Shown here piece by piece: positions 16,975 to 25,412 of a stretch of 64,000 nt of DNA. The stretch spans positions 1 through 64,000 of the forward strand of contig NZ_JHZV01000008.1 in assembly GCF_000620805.1 (NCBI RefSeq), read 5' to 3'. Made by a program: the position numbers and the translations under genes. Each line of letters opens with the position of its first letter. Within the stretch, counting starts at the first letter, position 1. The notes beneath the pieces are model-generated. The model had not been told where the DNA came from. It searched no databases and was given only the letters and a program-made list of their open reading frames with translations. This DNA is from Exiguobacterium undae DSM 14481. Its GTDB lineage: Bacteria > Bacillota > Bacilli > Exiguobacteriales > Exiguobacteriaceae.

Positions 16975-17069
16975 TCATTGTAGTATTCTTTTTTTCGGAA
17001 CCCAAGTAAACAGCAAAAGTAAAACCAAAGCATTGCATCAACTGCTAAAGCTAAAATTAAGAACTCCAT
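16947..17069 (-). CDS. Small single-span membrane peptide (40 aa), possibly part of a frameshifted gene
   Basis: From ATG 17069 the minus strand encodes a hydrophobic helix (FLILALAVDAMLWFYF) and a basic tail (FRKKEYYNDF). A weak GGGAA site precedes the start. It overlaps the start-less remnant at 16744-16974 in another frame. Unknown function. Confidence 0.35.
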   Translation of the reverse strand: MEFLILALAVDAMLWFYFCCLLGFRKKEYYNDFLRPATIL

Positions 17070-17247
17070 ATGTGTTCCCGCTCTGTAATAATCAATATAC
17101 GATTTGGAAAAACAAGTAGTTTTATTTATCTCATATTACATTTTTTGACTATACAATTTTTTAATGCTATCTTTTACTTAATGATTCTATCCGTTCTTAA
17201 ATCACTCTCTTATGTTATTAATATTTTATTGAAGGAGCGATAATGTT

Positions 17248-18198
17248 TTGAAAAGAATACTTACACCGCTTTTGTGTATTCCCTTAATCGTCTTGACCGC
17301 ATGTACGGAAGATGGACAAAGTGAACAATCTAAACCTAAGGTTGTTAAGATCGATAATGACAGTGAAGTGAATATCGTTCCTCTTTATGGACCTTATCAA
17401 AAATACTTGAAAGCATCACTTAAAGATTACGATGCTGAAGTGAGCAAAAAAAATTACATAAAGTATGTTCTTAACGATATCGATAAAATGGGTGAAAAAG
17501 AAAATTTTGATACTACTTCCCTGAAAGGTTTCTTCATGATGGAATCGACTGCTTATCAGCAAGCGCTACTTGATCGAATCAATGCTTTGGAAGAGCGACA
17601 AGACGAGATAAAAAAGATCATCACAAAAAATTACATCGCTGCGCACAAAGTTCTTCCGAAAAAAAAGAGTACGATCTTCATCGTACCGATAAACTCGGAA
17701 TATAAAACGATGACCGAACCTATGGGTGGAGTAGCCGCAGGTGCGTACAAAGATGCCATCGTACTATATATTGATTCGAATTTCGATAAAGATGCGTTAG
17801 CTTATACGGTTGCGCATGAATATCATCATTTAATTCTCCACGACAGACATAAATATCAGATGAATAAATTACTCGATTCGGTCATTATCGAAGGGAAAGC
17901 AGATGCCTTTGCTGATCGAGTCCTCAAAGATGTGAAGGCGCCATGGAGTGATCCGATGGACGATGCGACGATAAAGCATGTCGCGAAGCTGATTCAAAAC
18001 GGTGAAGCTTCGTATGAGGACCTTGTGGCTGGTAGTCCACAAAAAGAAATCCCCCGCTGGAGTAACTACAACTTAGGGCATGATATCCTCAATCATTACT
18101 TTAAGTCACATCCAGATTCTTCAGTAGAAGACTGGTCATTTAAAAGTGAAGCTGATCTTTTGAAAGGATATAAATATCAAGAGACTCTTCAGCAATAA
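17248..18198 (+). CDS. Lipoprotein with DUF2268-like HExxH zinc protease domain
   Basis: The 316-residue product starts at TTG 17248, chosen because GAAGGAG lies 10 bases upstream and the signal sequence begins there. It has a lipobox (LTAC, Cys near 19). The zinc motif HEYHH lies near residue 190, with a downstream Glu in EGKADAFADRV as third ligand. This pattern is typical of the DUF2268 putative Zn-dependent protease family. It is probably an extracellular membrane-anchored protease; substrate unknown. Confidence 0.78.
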   Translation: MKRILTPLLCIPLIVLTACTEDGQSEQSKPKVVKIDNDSEVNIVPLYGPYQKYLKASLKDYDAEVSKKNYIKYVLNDIDKMGEKENFDTTSLKGFFMMESTAYQQALLDRINALEERQDEIKKIITKNYIAAHKVLPKKKSTIFIVPINSEYKTMTEPMGGVAAGAYKDAIVLYIDSNFDKDALAYTVAHEYHHLILHDRHKYQMNKLLDSVIIEGKADAFADRVLKDVKAPWSDPMDDATIKHVAKLIQNGEASYEDLVAGSPQKEIPRWSNYNLGHDILNHYFKSHPDSSVEDWSFKSEADLLKGYKYQETLQQ

Positions 18199-18199
18199 A

Positions 18200-18252
18200 A
18201 AATAAGCAAAGTTCTTTCGCCTCGAATAGTGAAAGAACTTTGCTTATTTTAT
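18200..18252. terminator. Strong terminator after DUF2268 gene
   Basis: A 19-base stem (AAATAAGCAAAGTTCTTTC at 18200-18218 with its complement at 18231-18249) encloses a 12-base loop. A- and T-rich flanks allow use on both strands. Confidence 0.9.
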
Positions 18253-18385
18253 TTATCATTTCCTTTGTTTATTTCCCCATATTTCTTCCATCGACTCATC
18301 GATTTCGTTCGAGAATCTTTACCGTTTGAGAGTCGTTACCGTTCGAGGTCATCCTACTCGATATGACCATAATTACCGATTAAAA

Positions 18386-18650
18386 ATGATTGAGCGCATC
18401 GAACAGACTGCTCAGATCACAGAACACGGTTTACCATTAGCCGAACGGCTGGAGCGAGTTATGCAACATTCACCGGAGGACGTCTGGGCTTATCTGACGA
18501 GTATTGCTAAGCAGGACACGCAACAAGACCTTTCAACGTTGGACGAACCGATGGTGTTCGTCCATGGCATAACAGACTTCTTCGAGCCGTTCGCGAAAGC
18601 TAACGACCGTGACTTTGAGAAACATGAGACGATTGCTTATACAGCAACAG
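18386..18650 (+). pseudogene. Partial duplicate of the ArdC-like C-terminal module
   Basis: The reading frame gives LAERLERVMQHSPEDVWAYL and TDFFEPFAKANDRDF. This closely matches residues about 325-410 of the antirestriction protein at 15138-16601, including the strictly shared YLTSIAKQDTQQD. The N-terminal ArdC and peptidase domains are absent and the frame ends in unrelated residues. It is a leftover from duplication or recombination between related plasmids. Confidence 0.75.
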
Positions 18651-18797
18651 AAATGAGCAGATATGATGTGTCCTAATGTGTAATTGAATCGTATCAATTA
18701 AAGAGGGTGGGAACTTTATCCAGTAAAAGCTACCCTCCTCTTTCAACAGTGCGCTATACTTTAAAGTAGTTTGTATTTATTTAAAAGGAGTAACTAA

Positions 18798-19496
18798 ATG
18801 GGCATAGAGAAAAGGGAACAAATCAAATATAAGATTTTTCACGAACAGGATATCAACAAATTGATGGATGTATTCTTTTCGACAGAAAAAGAATTGGGCC
18901 ATGAGGAAACAGAAGTCATCTACACGATTCAATTTAAAGATGGAACAATTGCTAGTGGTTCTGATCGATTGACTATCGACCGGAATCGGTCAATACAATC
19001 CGTCGTCTTTAGTCTCACCAATAAAAGTTTACATACATCAATCGCTATGAATCTTCACATTGATAATGCGAAAAACAGCAGTACATACGCTGTCGAAGGT
19101 AATCATCAAGAGTGGGTAAAAGAAAAATCGGCACAAATTCAAAAAATCATCAATGCTACCCCGAATCAAAATCAGTATCTCGCACACCCTGTTTGGAGAA
19201 CAGGTCTATCCATTCTTTTAGTTCTCCTTATTTTTAGCTTCATGTACTTACTTATCGAGAACTATTTATCTAGTCGTGCTGGATATGCTTGGCTAATCGT
19301 AGCAGTTCTATGGGCTCATTTTTGGACGGGACGATTACTAGGTAACAATCTAGACACCTTATATCCTAAAGTAGATTTTGACATCTCTATACATCGTGAG
19401 AGCAAGAAAAGAAAGCAACGAGCCTTCTTGAAATTGATCGTCATCTGCTTTCTTATTCCGTTGTTGGTAAAATTCATTGTGGAACGAATGATTTAA
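18798..19496 (+). CDS. Hypothetical membrane protein (232 aa)
   Basis: The start follows AAAAGGAGTAACTAA. The N-terminal 130 residues are soluble. Three hydrophobic segments follow (about 135-155, 162-180 and 210-230). No family is recognised. A weak hairpin at about 18700-18743 separates it from the duplicate fragment upstream. Confidence 0.6.
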   Translation: MGIEKREQIKYKIFHEQDINKLMDVFFSTEKELGHEETEVIYTIQFKDGTIASGSDRLTIDRNRSIQSVVFSLTNKSLHTSIAMNLHIDNAKNSSTYAVEGNHQEWVKEKSAQIQKIINATPNQNQYLAHPVWRTGLSILLVLLIFSFMYLLIENYLSSRAGYAWLIVAVLWAHFWTGRLLGNNLDTLYPKVDFDISIHRESKKRKQRAFLKLIVICFLIPLLVKFIVERMI

Positions 19497-19586
19497 CGCT
19501 CCTCAAGAAAATGTCTATAATAGGACATGACAGTCAATGCGATATAATAAAAACTTCACTACATATCAACGAATGGAGGAACAACC

Positions 19587-19748
19587 ATGAATAACAATCA
19601 AGCAGTTGCTTACGCCGTCATTGCCATGGAGCAACTCGGCTATACAATCGAGCAGATCGAAAAAGTTCAAGCCAGCATGCTATCTGAGATGGACTGGTCG
19701 GATGAAGAAACAGCTGAAAAGAAAGCAACTACTATCTTAAAGGGATAA
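19587..19748 (+). CDS. Small protein, 53 aa, soluble
   Basis: ATG 19587 follows ATGGAGGAACAACC. The product includes AVAYAVIAMEQLGYTIEQIE and an acidic helix, with no membrane segment. A TATAAT-like box lies at about 19540 and a perfect terminator follows, so it is probably a free-standing small gene. Function unknown. Confidence 0.6.
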   Translation: MNNNQAVAYAVIAMEQLGYTIEQIEKVQASMLSEMDWSDEETAEKKATTILKG

Positions 19749-19752
19749 AATA

Positions 19753-19800
19753 AAACAGCAACATCGCTTTAAAAAAAGAAGCGATATTGCTGTTTTTGCT
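19753..19800. terminator. Terminator after 53-aa gene
   Basis: AAACAGCAACATCGCTT (19753-19769) pairs with AAGCGATATTGCTGTTT (19779-19795) with one mismatch, then T-rich sequence. Confidence 0.85.
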
Positions 19801-19857
19801 TACTTGAAATATTTCTGCTGTAAACTTCATTCAACGTGATTCTTTTTATTCATCTGC

Positions 19858-20448
19858 TTATTTGAGTTCAATCTTTTTTTCACCTAATTCTTTTCCCGCC
19901 ATTCCTTGAGTCGCTTTCAATGTGACGACCGCTTGTGGATCATCGATGTCGTAAGCCATGATTCCCTTCGCGGTACCACCTGGTTTGATGTCATCGAGCT
20001 GATGTTTTAAATAAGAGGCATACTTCTCTTCTTGTGGCGTCATGCCTACCTCTAACTTATTGATTATGTCGGTTCCTTCCTGTGTAGCTTCGAAACAGGC
20101 GATCCACGTGGTCATTCCATTCAATGGTTCCTTATTATCATTTGTCGTCTCGTATGTGAAGACAAGCTGTGGCTTTTCTCGGAAATACTCCTTACTTGGC
20201 TCAAGCACTTTTGTCGAAAGAATTTTGACTGTCGCCATATTAATTTTCAAAGTATCATTCTTGAAATAAACATTCTCTTTTTTCGTTTCTGCTACCCTGA
20301 CTTTTTCAGTCGGATTTTCCGCCTTCTTAGGTGTATCTTGTGCTACTTCTTCTGTCTCACATCCGACAAGTGATAATCCCAACCCGACGATTTCGTTTCG
20401 ACATTCGCTGTCGCTCACTTTCATCTTTTTCGATATGACCGTACTCAT
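19858..20448 (-). pseudogene. DUF5067-like lipoprotein with damaged signal peptide
   Basis: The 196-residue frame contains a domain resembling DUF5067 (about 55-195; FKNDTLKINMATVKI and NDNKEPLNGMT). A lipobox-like LSLVGC lies near residue 30, but the residues before it (MSTVISKKMKVSDSECRNE) are hydrophilic and cannot form a signal peptide. Its first bases, ATGAGTACGGT, also begin the 65-aa gene at 23679. The native N-terminus was probably replaced by rearrangement, making this an inactive or mislocalised copy. Confidence 0.55.
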
Positions 20449-20582
20449 CGGTCCAGGATGACATCTCCGAATTCAACCGTCATGGGAAAGCGAGAAATCA
20501 GGATGTCCCGCATTCCATCTTCGAACTCGACGACGACCCACCTTCCTTCAATGCGATCGATGATCCCTTTACGCTTACTCAT
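20445..20582 (-). pseudogene. Truncated DUF3006 gene (copy 2)
   Basis: The 45-residue frame is highly similar to the first 43 residues of the 74-aa DUF3006 protein at 22274-22498 (RKGIIDRIEG, FDDGMRDILLSRFPMTVE in that copy) and then stops. Its TGA overlaps the ATG of the damaged lipoprotein gene. It is part of a truncated duplicate of the metallo-beta-lactamase/DUF3006 pair. Confidence 0.7.
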
Positions 20583-20957
20583 TTTGACTTCTTGATCGTG
20601 TAAGACGATCCGTTCCCTTCAAAAACGATCGTGCCGCTCTTATCCGCTCGTAGCATCGTCGCCTTCGCACGCTTCAGGTTCATTACGACTTCCTTCGTTG
20701 GATGTCCGTAAGCGTTCTTCCCGACACTGATGACGGCGTACTTCGGTTTGACGTACTTAAGGAACGTCGTGCTCGTCGATGTCTTCGCTCCATGATGTCC
20801 GACCTTGAGGATGTCTGCACGTATAGTCTTCTTAGCAAGTATCTCCAGTTCTGCGTCTCTCATGAACAGGATAGTATTCTTTTTATTGATAACGTTTAGG
20901 ACAGTACTCCGGTCGTATAAATATTATAGTTATTGATTGGTCCGACGAACTACGTCT
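20579..20957 (-). pseudogene. 5'-truncated metallo-beta-lactamase-fold gene (copy 2)
   Basis: The last 80 codons are almost identical to the C-terminus of the protein at 22495-23340 (LKVGHHGAKTSTS, GKNAYGHPTKEVV). Decayed similarity extends upstream to about 20957, where it stops abruptly. The N-terminal zinc-binding HxHxDH region is missing, so it cannot be active. Confidence 0.8.
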
Positions 20958-21157
20958 TTTAACCTTTTGCGAGAGTAGATAGGTTAGCTTATAACTCTTT
21001 CCACAAATAAAAAAAGAAAAAAAAGCAGACCTCCAAGTGTCTGCTTAGTGTAGTATGTTGGTATGAAGTCAGTCATATATCTTATTAACTCATACATGAA
21101 ACCCATTACTTGAACCAGAAGCAGTTCAAAACGTTTTTCAATTAATTATTTCTCGAA

Positions 21158-22246
21158 TTAATAAAATGATATAGGAGAGTCATCCATCACCTTTTCTACA
21201 TCAGGATAAATTTCGAACAATTTTAATGCATCTTGATGTTTCATACCGCCCCATTTTCCATCCCCCCACGATTTTTCAAAATATAAATCGCCATAATTTA
21301 TAACCATAAAATGTCTTAATATCCCTAAAAAATTTGGTATATGGTTGTTCTCATTTAAATATTTTACGTAACCTAAATACTTTTGTTTAAACAAATCGTC
21401 AATTTTTTCTTCTAATTGCTCAAGTCTATGAATACCTAAATTATTTAATTCTTCAATTATTATCTCATCTTTATCATTAAAAGATGGTGAAATCATCTTT
21501 TTATCAATTTCATCTTTAAACTTCTCTTTCAAATAAATCAGTAAAGATGTACTGTCAATTAAGTACTCTAAATTCCCTTTTTCAGTTTCTTCTGACACTT
21601 CAAATGAATATTCTTCAATTTCTTTTGATAACCTATCAAATTCTCTGTCAACCATCTCTAAACTCGCAGAGGCTAAAGCGAATCTTCTCCGAATGTCATT
21701 CTTTTCAGGAAGAATCTTGTTGAACTTATACGTTCTATCATGCGAAATATCTGCCCACGCATGCTCCAAAATTGTCCTTACTTGTATTTCAAAACACTTA
21801 TCTTTTAAGTGAGCATATTCTGGCATTTTTGCTCTTTTATCATCTATTTTTGCTACATAGTGAATAGATCTGTATCCTACTTTATCTTCACCTAATTCTT
21901 CACTTTTATTTGAACTATTTTCAGTGTCTATTTCAAATAATCCTTCAATTTCCTTGCAAACTTTTTCTACATCTGACTTAACAAACGTAACTATACGAAT
22001 CCCTATATAATCATGAATTTGAGAAATTGGATCTTCATATTTCTTACTTTTTATTTTATTCAATAAGCTACTTTTATCTTTGATTCTATGAGTTATAGAA
22101 TGATATTTAATATCTTTATACTCAATTATTTCTTTTATAAGACTAGTGATTTTAGTAGCTAGTATTTCAAAAATTTTAAACTCATTATCATACCAAACTT
22201 CAATTTCTTTAGTATCATGATTATTATTTTCTAATTTTTTTGCCAT
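21158..22246 (-). CDS. RelA/SpoT-domain nucleotide pyrophosphokinase-like protein, candidate toxSAS/CapRel-like
   Basis: This encodes 362 residues and starts behind AAAAAGGAAGA. The RelA/SpoT synthetase domain spans about residues 15-215: HRIKDKSSLLNKIKSK (53-68), HDYIGIRIV (79-87), GYRSIHY (124-130) and the catalytic-type motif FEIQVRTILEHAWADISHD (152-170). There is no HD hydrolase domain. A charged helical C-terminal region of about 150 residues follows and resembles no ACT or TGS domain. Size and layout recall fused small-alarmone-synthetase toxins such as CapRel. It is far more A+T-rich than its neighbours and sits between two copies of a duplicated module, so it was probably acquired. 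Confidence 0.75.
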   Translation of the reverse strand: MAKKLENNNHDTKEIEVWYDNEFKIFEILATKITSLIKEIIEYKDIKYHSITHRIKDKSSLLNKIKSKKYEDPISQIHDYIGIRIVTFVKSDVEKVCKEIEGLFEIDTENSSNKSEELGEDKVGYRSIHYVAKIDDKRAKMPEYAHLKDKCFEIQVRTILEHAWADISHDRTYKFNKILPEKNDIRRRFALASASLEMVDREFDRLSKEIEEYSFEVSEETEKGNLEYLIDSTSLLIYLKEKFKDEIDKKMISPSFNDKDEIIIEELNNLGIHRLEQLEEKIDDLFKQKYLGYVKYLNENNHIPNFLGILRHFMVINYGDLYFEKSWGDGKWGGMKHQDALKLFEIYPDVEKVMDDSPISFY

Positions 22247-22273
22247 TCAAATCTTCCTTTTTATTTTAAAATT

Positions 22274-22498
22274 TTAGTTTTCCCATAGCTCATCCATCAG
22301 CTCATCGATTTCATTGGAGAGCCGCTGTCGTTCTTGTTCATCCTTCTCAATATGCCCATATTCATCCATCCAGATAACATCGCCGGATTCCACCGTCATT
22401 GGGAAGCGAGAAAGCAGGATGTCGCGCATCCCATCGTCGAACTCGACGGCGACCCACTTCCCCTCAATCCGGTCGATGATTCCTTTTCGCTTCTTCAT
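22274..22498 (-). CDS. DUF3006 domain protein
   Basis: This is a 74-residue small beta-rich protein (KGIIDRIEGKWVAVEFDDG, then an acidic helical tail). It overlaps the stop of the metallo-beta-lactamase gene by 4 bases and lies 27 bases upstream of the RelA/SpoT gene on the same strand. DUF3006 genes are often coupled to ComEC-like beta-lactamase-fold genes. The molecular function is unknown. Confidence 0.8.
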   Translation of the reverse strand: MKKRKGIIDRIEGKWVAVEFDDGMRDILLSRFPMTVESGDVIWMDEYGHIEKDEQERQRLSNEIDELMDELWEN

Positions 22499-23340
22499 TT
22501 CGATTTCTTGATCGTGTAGGACGATCCATTCCCTTCGAAGACGATCGTGCCACTCTTATCCGTCCGCAGCATCGTCGCCTTCGCACGCTTCAGGTTCGTC
22601 ACAACTTCCTTCGTCGGATGACCATAGGCATTCTTCCCGACACTGATGACGGCATACTTCGGTTTGACGTATTTGAGGAATGTCGCGCTCGTCGATGTTT
22701 TTGCACCGTGATGCCCGACCTTGAGGACATCCGCACGCAGCGTCTTCTTCTTCGCGATCATGTCCTGTTCCGACTTCAGTTCCGCGTCTCCCGTGAACAG
22801 GAACGTGTTCTTTTTATAAGCCACGTGTAGCACAGCACTCCAGTTGTTGAGATCACTGTTCGCGTAGTCCTTGACTGGTCCGACGAACTGCGCCTTCACA
22901 CCCTTGACAGGAAGCGAGACGCCTGCTTTCGCCGGTTTGATTTTCAGCTTCTCGCGCTTGACGGCCAGCAAGAAGTCTTTATAAGCTTGCGTCGTATGTT
23001 TGACCTTCGGAGCATAGACACTCTTGACCTTGAACGAGTCGAGGACTTCATCAAGTCCACCGATGTGATCGGCGTCCGGATGCGTCGAGATCAACATCTC
23101 GATGTCACCGACCTTCTGTTTTTTCAGATAGGCGACGAGTTCATCGCCCTTCCCTTTGTTCCCGCCGTCCATGACGATATCCTCACCGCTCGGCATCTTG
23201 ATATAGATTGCATCACCTTGTCCGACATCGATATAGTGGACCTTGATTTTCGGCGTTGCGGCCTCTGCACTCTGTAACGGTCCAACGAGTAATCCTACAC
23301 TTGCGAGTGCCAGGCTGGTACCCATCCATTTTCTCTTCAT
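22495..23340 (-). CDS. Secreted ComEC/Rec2-like metallo-beta-lactamase-fold hydrolase
   Basis: This encodes 281 residues from ATG 23340, chosen because GGAGCG lies upstream and a signal peptide begins there, ending near AEAA (about residue 26). Key motifs are HYIDVGQGDAIYI, THPDADHIGG (the HxHxDH zinc site near 85-90), LFTGDAE and LKVGHHGAKTSTS. It is probably a secreted hydrolase acting on phosphodiesters or nucleic acid, like the C-terminal domain of ComEC. Confidence 0.85.
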   Translation of the reverse strand: MKRKWMGTSLALASVGLLVGPLQSAEAATPKIKVHYIDVGQGDAIYIKMPSGEDIVMDGGNKGKGDELVAYLKKQKVGDIEMLISTHPDADHIGGLDEVLDSFKVKSVYAPKVKHTTQAYKDFLLAVKREKLKIKPAKAGVSLPVKGVKAQFVGPVKDYANSDLNNWSAVLHVAYKKNTFLFTGDAELKSEQDMIAKKKTLRADVLKVGHHGAKTSTSATFLKYVKPKYAVISVGKNAYGHPTKEVVTNLKRAKATMLRTDKSGTIVFEGNGSSYTIKKSK

Positions 23341-23464
23341 CTTGTATCGCTCCATTTCTGATTTGTACGTTATTTTTAGTATACAGTGAATAGCAGGAGA
23401 AAGTTGGGTATATTTCCCACCCATTTATTTTTCTTTATGGGTTAGCATATATGTGTATGAATAA

Positions 23465-23496
23465 AAAGAAAAAACAGACCTTTAACGGGCCTGTTC
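23465..23496 (-). terminator. Terminator overlapping the stop of the 65-aa gene
   Basis: On the minus strand AACAGGCC pairs with GGTCTGTT (one mismatch) around a short loop, followed by a T-rich run. The hairpin includes the stop codon of the upstream small gene. Confidence 0.65.
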
Positions 23497-23679
23497 TAAA
23501 TAATGTTGCTGAATGAAGGCGAGCAATAGATCAATATCAACGAACCAAGTCACATGCTCGATGCAGCCGTCTACTTCGCGAACAAACCGAACCTGCGCAT
23601 CGAGTATTGTCACCTTTTGCGACTGTTCCATCATGTCGTTCCATTTTTTAGATTCCTCATCCATCAAAACCGTACTCAT
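23482..23679 (-). CDS. Small hypothetical protein (65 aa)
   Basis: ATG 23679 follows an excellent TAAGGAGGAATGAGGCA. The product is soluble, with a central segment VTILDAQVRFVREVDG. Its first bases match those of the damaged gene at 20448. Function unknown. Confidence 0.6.
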   Translation of the reverse strand: MSTVLMDEESKKWNDMMEQSQKVTILDAQVRFVREVDGCIEHVTWFVDIDLLLAFIQQHYLEQAR

Positions 23680-23906
23680 TGCCTCATTCCTCCTTAGTTT
23701 GCTTGAATACAGCATACAATCGGGAGTAAAGCTGTACGAACTGAATTGATTCAAACAAGCATAAGCGTTATCTGAATCAACAAAGGAATTAACCGAGCAT
23801 TCAGATGATTTTTCAACGCATTCATCAGAAAATGACTGTAATTCTAAGGAGTAATGTCCCATTTACCTGGCCATTTGTCCAAAATCGTCTCAACGTCTAA
23901 CCATAC

Positions 23907-24341
23907 TCAACGTACTCCCTCGAATTCATAGAATGCAGGCGTCTTCTCCATGTCAGCATCCAGTCTTAGCATTTCAACCAACGAAGGCATCAGTTCTTTC
24001 GCGGTTTGGTAATCCACCCATCTTACATCCGTGATTTCCTGATTCGGATCCATGATATCGATTTTTCCACCAATAATCTGAACGAAAAAGGTAATGATTA
24101 ATGCGTGATGTCCCTTCTCCGAGAAGATGACTTCTCTAACAGAATGCATACCGATGACCTTACTTTCAAACCCCGTCTCTTCTTTTACTTCACGAATGAT
24201 CGCCTCTTCAAGCGTCTCGTCTTTTTCCACAGCTCCACCTGGCGGACTCCAGTAAAAAGAATCACCTTTGACGTTCTTTACCAATAATATGTTCCCATTC
24301 TCATCATGAATCAGAGCTGAAGCTACATCTATACGTTTCAA
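23907..24341 (-). CDS. Nudix hydrolase
   Basis: The 144-residue product starts at TTG 24341 with AAAGGAG 8 bases upstream; the in-frame upstream ATGs lack a ribosome site. The Nudix box GGAVEKDETLEEAIIREVKEETG fits GX5EX7REUXEEXGU, so it hydrolyses a nucleoside-diphosphate-linked compound. The substrate cannot be told from sequence. Confidence 0.88.
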   Translation of the reverse strand: MKRIDVASALIHDENGNILLVKNVKGDSFYWSPPGGAVEKDETLEEAIIREVKEETGFESKVIGMHSVREVIFSEKGHHALIITFFVQIIGGKIDIMDPNQEITDVRWVDYQTAKELMPSLVEMLRLDADMEKTPAFYEFEGVR

Positions 24342-24419
24342 AGTGTTTCTCCTTTGGTTATTATGCCTTTTCGAAATCATCACCTTACTACTCCTAATCT
24401 AATATAAAGGATAAAAAAG

Positions 24420-24825
24420 TAAAGCGGATATAGACTAAAAATGAATCGTATATCTATTGTTTTTCACTTCGCATCGACTAAACCGCGATGTCAAAACGGA
24501 ACTCTTTCTTCTTTACTTCATCCCTTGTTTACCAAAAACTTATTTTCTTGTCTTATCACGCTCCGTGCCCTGTGTCGCAAGAAACAGGAACGTTCTTTAG
24601 TCATCTTCATTACTATAGAAATATCAAAACGGGATTACATCATAATCAACCGCCCCAGATCAACTATCTATAAACCTCCATTCATTTAATCACTTCTTCA
24701 CTCACTCATACATTACGAAAGACACTCCTTCTTATAGAAGAGACGATGCACATAGGCTTGGACTCGTCCACTGCGGGCATCTCATTGCCTTTGGATTTGG
24801 GACAAATCCATTCTTTAAATAAAAA
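24420..24825. other. Intergenic region with diverged repeat shared with 27.1-27.5 kb
   Basis: No convincing gene is present. Two blocks, CGCTCCGTG...GTCGCAAG.AACAGGAAC (near 24560) and GTCCACTGCGGGC...TTGGATTTG...CAAATCC (24768-24812), recur in the same order near 27148 and 27490. They flank the secreted-protein cluster on both sides. Confidence 0.5.
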
Positions 24826-24853
24826 AACGTCCTTTTGAGGGGACGTTTTACTT
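24826..24853 (-). terminator. Terminator of the 143-aa secreted protein gene
   Basis: AAACGTCC and GGACGTTT form an 8-base stem with A-rich sequence on the left, which becomes the T tail for the minus-strand gene at 24873-25304. Confidence 0.75.
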
Positions 24854-24872
24854 TATCTTAGCGATATTCGGT

Positions 24873-25304
24873 TCAATCGTAAAAAGTGAAGTATCCACTT
24901 TGTTCTACTTTTGCATATCCTATATGCGCAAAGATTTCTGCTTTTCCGTTTGTTCCGTCAACAAAATTAGATACATCCCAAGTCAATGGATTAGTTCCAT
25001 AGCCATATTTTTTACCAATCAACTGTTTATTGATCTTATCGCCATCAGTTTCGTAAAGCCATACAACATAAGTGTTAGTACCACTTATTCCAGAAGGTCT
25101 AATTTGAACGTTACCACCACCTGAAGAAATCGTCTGTGTACTTTCAATTTGCTGATTGTGTAAATAAATTGATTCAGTATAGCCAACTTTATCCCACGAT
25201 CCCGCTGCATATGTAACTACAGTTTTAGCTGACGCTTGTGGCGCACTGACTAAAGAAACAGCTGGAATCATACAAGCTACTAACGCAAACTTCTTCAATT
25301 CCAT
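24873..25304 (-). CDS. Small secreted protein, unknown function
   Basis: This encodes 143 residues with a clear signal peptide (MELKKFALVACMIPAVSLVS, cleavage after ASA near residue 27). The mature domain of about 115 residues is beta-rich and Gly/Thr/Tyr-rich. It is divergent from the secreted metzincin gene and shares a 30-base palindromic control region with it. No family is recognised; an immunity, inhibitor or bacteriocin-like role is possible but not shown. Confidence 0.65.
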   Translation of the reverse strand: MELKKFALVACMIPAVSLVSAPQASAKTVVTYAAGSWDKVGYTESIYLHNQQIESTQTISSGGGNVQIRPSGISGTNTYVVWLYETDGDKINKQLIGKKYGYGTNPLTWDVSNFVDGTNGKAEIFAHIGYAKVEQSGYFTFYD

Positions 25305-25325
25305 TAAAAACTCCCCCTTTTTTCC

Positions 25326-25355
25326 AAATTACAACTGTATATACAGTTGTAATTT
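25326..25355. promoter_or_regulatory. 30-bp palindromic operator with two TACA-N2-TGTA boxes
   Basis: A perfect 30-base inverted repeat lies between the divergent secreted-protein genes. Inside it are TACAACTGTA and TACAGTTGTA separated by TA. TACA-N2-TGTA is the recognition sequence of CopY/BlaI/MecI-family winged-helix repressors. No such repressor gene is in the window. Confidence 0.7.
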
Positions 25356-25412
25356 ACATAAAAATACTATATCATAAAAAGGTAATAAAATGACATTAAA
25401 GGAGAAAATATC

